Origin: JANNSW01 sp031431235
GTDB taxonomy: Bacteria > Pseudomonadota > Alphaproteobacteria > Rhizobiales > Hyphomicrobiaceae
Direction of reading: 5' to 3'
Length of the DNA: 5,376 bases
Assembly: GCA_031431235.1 (NCBI GenBank)
Contig: JANPDA010000503.1
Span: 1-5,376, forward strand
The position numbers and the translations under genes were made by a program. How positions within the stretch are numbered: position 1 is the stretch's first letter; every line of letters starts with the position of its first letter. The notes under the pieces were generated by a model, which was not told the origin of the DNA, searched no databases, and saw only the letters and a program-made list of their open reading frames with translations. Of this stretch, positions 5,237 to 5,376 are shown in pieces.

Positions 5237-5376
5237 CTATCGCGTGGATTTGTCCCCCGGCCCGCCGCGGCTCGTCACGCGCCAGCCGGTTTCCTTCAGC
5301 ATCGCCAAGGACGTGTAGTCGGTGATCGAGAGACCGCCGTCGACGATCAAGGTTTGGCCGGTGATGAAAGAGGCTT
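5237..5376 (-). CDS. short-chain dehydrogenase/reductase (SDR), C-terminal end
   Basis: The minus-strand frame open from 5374 to a TAG at 5239-5237 encodes 45 residues beginning 'ASFITGQTLIVDGGLSITDY'. The segment FITGQTLIVDGG is the characteristic C-terminal strand-loop of classical SDR oxidoreductases (FabG-like Rossmann-fold NAD(P)H enzymes), in which (S)xFITGQ-x(3)-VDGG shapes the cofactor and subunit-contact region. The remaining residues form a tail of about 30 amino acids ending 'GGPGDKSTR', longer than in most SDRs. The catalytic Ser-Tyr-Lys part lies beyond the right edge, so substrate and cofactor cannot be judged. It is transcribed in the same direction as the TA module, whose promoter starts immediately after it. 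Confidence 0.8.
   Translation of the reverse strand, partial: ASFITGQTLIVDGGLSITDYTSLAMLKETGWRVTSRGGPGDKSTR

Noticed and set aside
1..5376. CRISPR array, tRNA, rRNA or insertion sequence
   Set aside because: No regularly spaced repeats, no cloverleaf-like or rRNA sequence, and no transposase motifs or terminal inverted repeats were seen on either strand.

Overview
The window is GC-rich (about two-thirds G+C by eye over the left 4.5 kb). Gene content and codon use suggest an alphaproteobacterium; the genus cannot be set from the sequence alone. The left half-arm is a run of plus-strand enzymes. The right end carries minus-strand genes that converge on it.

Plus strand, left to right: the 3' end of a Uma2-family (PD-(D/E)XK-fold) protein; a small gamma-glutamylcyclotransferase-fold (AIG2-like) protein; and a tightly spaced three-gene run. 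That run is a gamma-glutamyltransferase-family Ntn hydrolase without a signal peptide, a dienelactone-hydrolase-family alpha/beta hydrolase 21 bases later, and an M24 (creatinase/aminopeptidase P fold) protein 12 bases after that. Each of the last three has a clear Shine-Dalgarno sequence, so they very likely form one operon. A 10-bp hairpin with one bulge lies just upstream of the ribosome binding site of the first of them. At least three of the four complete plus-strand products belong to families that break C-N bonds in amino-acid-like compounds. A catabolic or amide-cleaving module is therefore plausible, but the substrate is unknown. Two of these enzymes have lost residues that define the classical activity. 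The GGT-like protein lacks most of the E. coli gamma-glutamyl pocket residues, and the M24 protein lacks three of the five metal ligands. Their default annotations should not be taken literally.

Minus strand, right to left: the C-terminal 45 residues of a short-chain dehydrogenase/reductase enter from the right edge. They are followed by a type II toxin-antitoxin locus of the RelE/HigB-like (PF06296-type) toxin plus XRE antitoxin kind. The toxin gene is broken twice, by a one-base frameshift and by an in-frame TGA that a single substitution would explain. The antitoxin gene is intact, overlaps the toxin's 3' end by 17 bases, and has a near-perfect Shine-Dalgarno sequence inside the toxin gene. 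A sigma-70-like promoter with a 15-bp near-palindrome over its -10 region lies just upstream of the toxin. This looks like a decaying TA module that has kept its antitoxin and possibly its autoregulatory operator. The M24 gene and the antitoxin gene end 14 bases apart, tail to tail.
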